Source: Comamonadaceae bacterium (lineage in GTDB: Bacteria > Pseudomonadota > Gammaproteobacteria > Burkholderiales > Burkholderiaceae_C). Taken from it: a stretch of DNA of 34,809 nucleotides. Shown here piece by piece: positions 33,779 through 34,809 of the stretch. The stretch lies in assembly GCA_027486555.1 (NCBI GenBank), contig JAIXOX010000024.1, positions 1 to 34,809 on the forward strand, in the 5' to 3' direction. Within the stretch, counting starts at the first letter, position 1. Each line of letters starts with the position of its first letter. The notes beneath the pieces are model-generated. The model was not told the DNA's origin. It was given only the letters and a program-made list of their open reading frames with translations, and made no database searches. The translations under genes and the position numbers were made by a program.

Positions 33779-34648
33779 ATGCCCACCAAAGACGCTGCCT
33801 GGCACGACCGCATGTACAACAACCGGGCCTTGGTGCCCGACTTTGCGGACCACTTTGCGCATTGGACAAGCGCCTCAGAGCAGGCGCGTGAAACGCTCAA
33901 GCCCGCACTCGATGTGCCCTATGGCGACGGCCTGAACGAAACACTGGACATTTTTCCGGCAGCGCGTGCCGATGCGCCTGTGGTGGTCTTCATTCACGGC
34001 GGCTACTGGCGCAGCCTGGACAAATCGGACCACTCCTTTGTGGCCCCGGGTTTGCGCGACCTGGGCGCTTGCGTGGTGGTGGTCAATTACGCCCTGTGCC
34101 CCGGCACGCCCGAGCAGCCTGTCACCATTCCCGACATTGCTTTGCAGATGGCCAAGGCCACGGCCTGGGTTTGGCGTCACATTTCAGAGCACGGCGGCGA
34201 TGCGGGCAACATCACCGTGATTGGCCACTCGGCCGGTGGTCATCTGGCCGCCATGCTGCTAGGCTGTGACTGGAAAAAAGTGGGACGTGATTTGCCCGCA
34301 GGTTTGCTGCGCAAAGCCTTGTCGATTTCAGGCTTGTTTGACCTTGCGCCCATGCGCAAAACGCCGTTTCTTCAGGGCGACTTGCGGCTCACGCCAACGC
34401 AAGTGCGCATGGCCAGCCCCGCCAAATGGCAACGCCCCCGAAAGGGCGTGCTGTATGCGGTGGCAGGGGGCGACGAAAGCGCCGAATTTCTGCGGCACAT
34501 CCGCCAGATTCACCAGGCTTGGGGTCCCCAAACCGTGCCGGTGTGCGAAGCCTTGCCGGGCCTGAACCACTTCAGCATCGTGACCGACCTGACGCGTTCA
34601 GGCACCCGACTGAATGCACTGGCCCAGCAGTTGATCGCTGTTTCTTGA
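33779..34648 (+). CDS. Alpha/beta hydrolase, kynurenine-formamidase/esterase-like
   Basis: This 289-aa serine hydrolase has the oxyanion element HGGYW (73-77), the nucleophile elbow GHSAGG (Ser151), and Asp232 (GGDESAEF) and His264 (LNHFSIV), completing a triad at normal spacing. MPTKDAAWHDRMYNNRALVPDFADHFAHW is the N-terminal section shared with kynurenine-formamidase-like enzymes; no signal peptide is seen, so it is cytoplasmic. It begins 11 nt after the receptor gene with GGGAG in front, which suggests one operon. It might cleave an ester or amide taken up through that receptor; tryptophan-pathway genes are absent from the immediate surroundings. Confidence 0.88.
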   Translation: MPTKDAAWHDRMYNNRALVPDFADHFAHWTSASEQARETLKPALDVPYGDGLNETLDIFPAARADAPVVVFIHGGYWRSLDKSDHSFVAPGLRDLGACVVVVNYALCPGTPEQPVTIPDIALQMAKATAWVWRHISEHGGDAGNITVIGHSAGGHLAAMLLGCDWKKVGRDLPAGLLRKALSISGLFDLAPMRKTPFLQGDLRLTPTQVRMASPAKWQRPRKGVLYAVAGGDESAEFLRHIRQIHQAWGPQTVPVCEALPGLNHFSIVTDLTRSGTRLNALAQQLIAVS

Positions 34649-34705
34649 ACCGGCCCTGTGAGGTTTTGAACAACATTCAAGGGATGGCTGTTGTAGACAT
34701 GATGG

Positions 34706-34792
34706 ATGACCTGCCCACCTGACAAACGTGGGTTAAGTTAATGGGTGTGAAACCTTTATCAACCCAGTGCCACAACTCAGGAGGCAGGTCAT
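34706..34792. repeat. Imperfect inverted repeat spanning the start region of the last gene
   Basis: ATGACCTGCC (34706-34715) with CCTGA (34718-34722) pairs with TCAGG (34777-34781) and GGCAGGTCAT (34783-34792), giving 15 bp with a 2/1-nt bulge. An inner TGGGTT (34729-34734) pairs with AACCCA (34761-34766). The right arm covers the AGGAGG site and the first two bases of the ATG of the following gene. It may be a translation-sequestering hairpin, or the ends of a small element. Confidence 0.5.
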
Positions 34793-34809
34793 GAAACAGT
34801 TTAACGAAA
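34791..34809 (+). CDS. Start of a further gene (partial, right edge)
   Basis: An ATG at 34791 follows AGGAGG (34779-34784) with 6-nt spacing and reads MKQFNE before the window ends. The good ribosome-binding site is the only support; the family cannot be told. Confidence 0.45.

Overview
The window looks like a chromosomal piece of a high-GC betaproteobacterium, most likely Burkholderiales and probably a Comamonadaceae relative. The reasons are two orphan Bug/TctC-type solute-binding proteins with Tat-like signals, class III CoA-transferase and crotonase genes, malonyl-CoA decarboxylase, a split IorA/IorB pair with an extended IorB, and RhlE and Dcd proteins that read as typical of that order. 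There is no rRNA or tRNA, so the placement is an inference from protein character.

Layout. (1) 1-3494, minus: iorA-iorB, indolepyruvate:ferredoxin oxidoreductase, with iorB cut by the left edge. (2) 3683-6754: an orphan Bug solute-binding protein (+), convergent with a two-gene acyl-CoA operon (-) of a crotonase lacking the usual catalytic glutamates followed by a CaiB-type CoA-transferase. (3) 6755-7275: a gene-free stretch filled by alternating inverted REP-like hairpins. (4) 7276-8952: a LysR regulator, a short thioredoxin, a residual HigB tail and a HigA-type antitoxin. (5) 9154-11715: a large SEC-C/TPR/UPF0149-like protein. (6) 11765-12684, minus: a Phd-type antitoxin, a PIN toxin and a cysteine-rich small protein in one tight run. 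(7) 12763-19001: guanine deaminase divergent from a complete BMP-type ABC importer (ATPase, two permeases, lipoprotein), closed by a strong terminator. (8) 19234-21265: a membrane-anchored Cds6/NTF2-like protein and a BenE-type transporter. (9) 21276-26998: an FAH-fold fragment, malonyl-CoA decarboxylase, a GlcG/HbpS-like protein, a small conserved-looking protein, an adenine-type deaminase, a frameshifted AlbA_2/ATPase gene, a decayed metallophosphoesterase and a YciI-like protein. (10) 27117-29249: a second BMP protein, then a second Bug protein on the other strand. (11) 29406-34809: dcd, rhlE, a TonB-dependent receptor, an alpha/beta hydrolase, and the first codons of a further gene.

The main functional theme is purine acquisition and deamination. 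A BMP-family ABC importer, guanine deaminase, an adenine-deaminase-type enzyme and a second secreted BMP protein lie within about 16 kb and would feed guanine and adenine to xanthine and hypoxanthine. A second theme is genome erosion: four gene remnants or frameshifts (higB tail, FAH fragment, AlbA_2 gene, metallophosphoesterase) lie among intact genes.

I do not see a clear-cut new multi-gene system. The most unusual observations are the REP array whose stems covary, the domain order of the SEC-C/TPR/UPF0149-like protein, the antitoxin/PIN/cysteine-rich trio, and the glutamate-less crotonase. Start sites were chosen by ribosome-binding sites and family N-termini and differ in several cases from the longest open frame.
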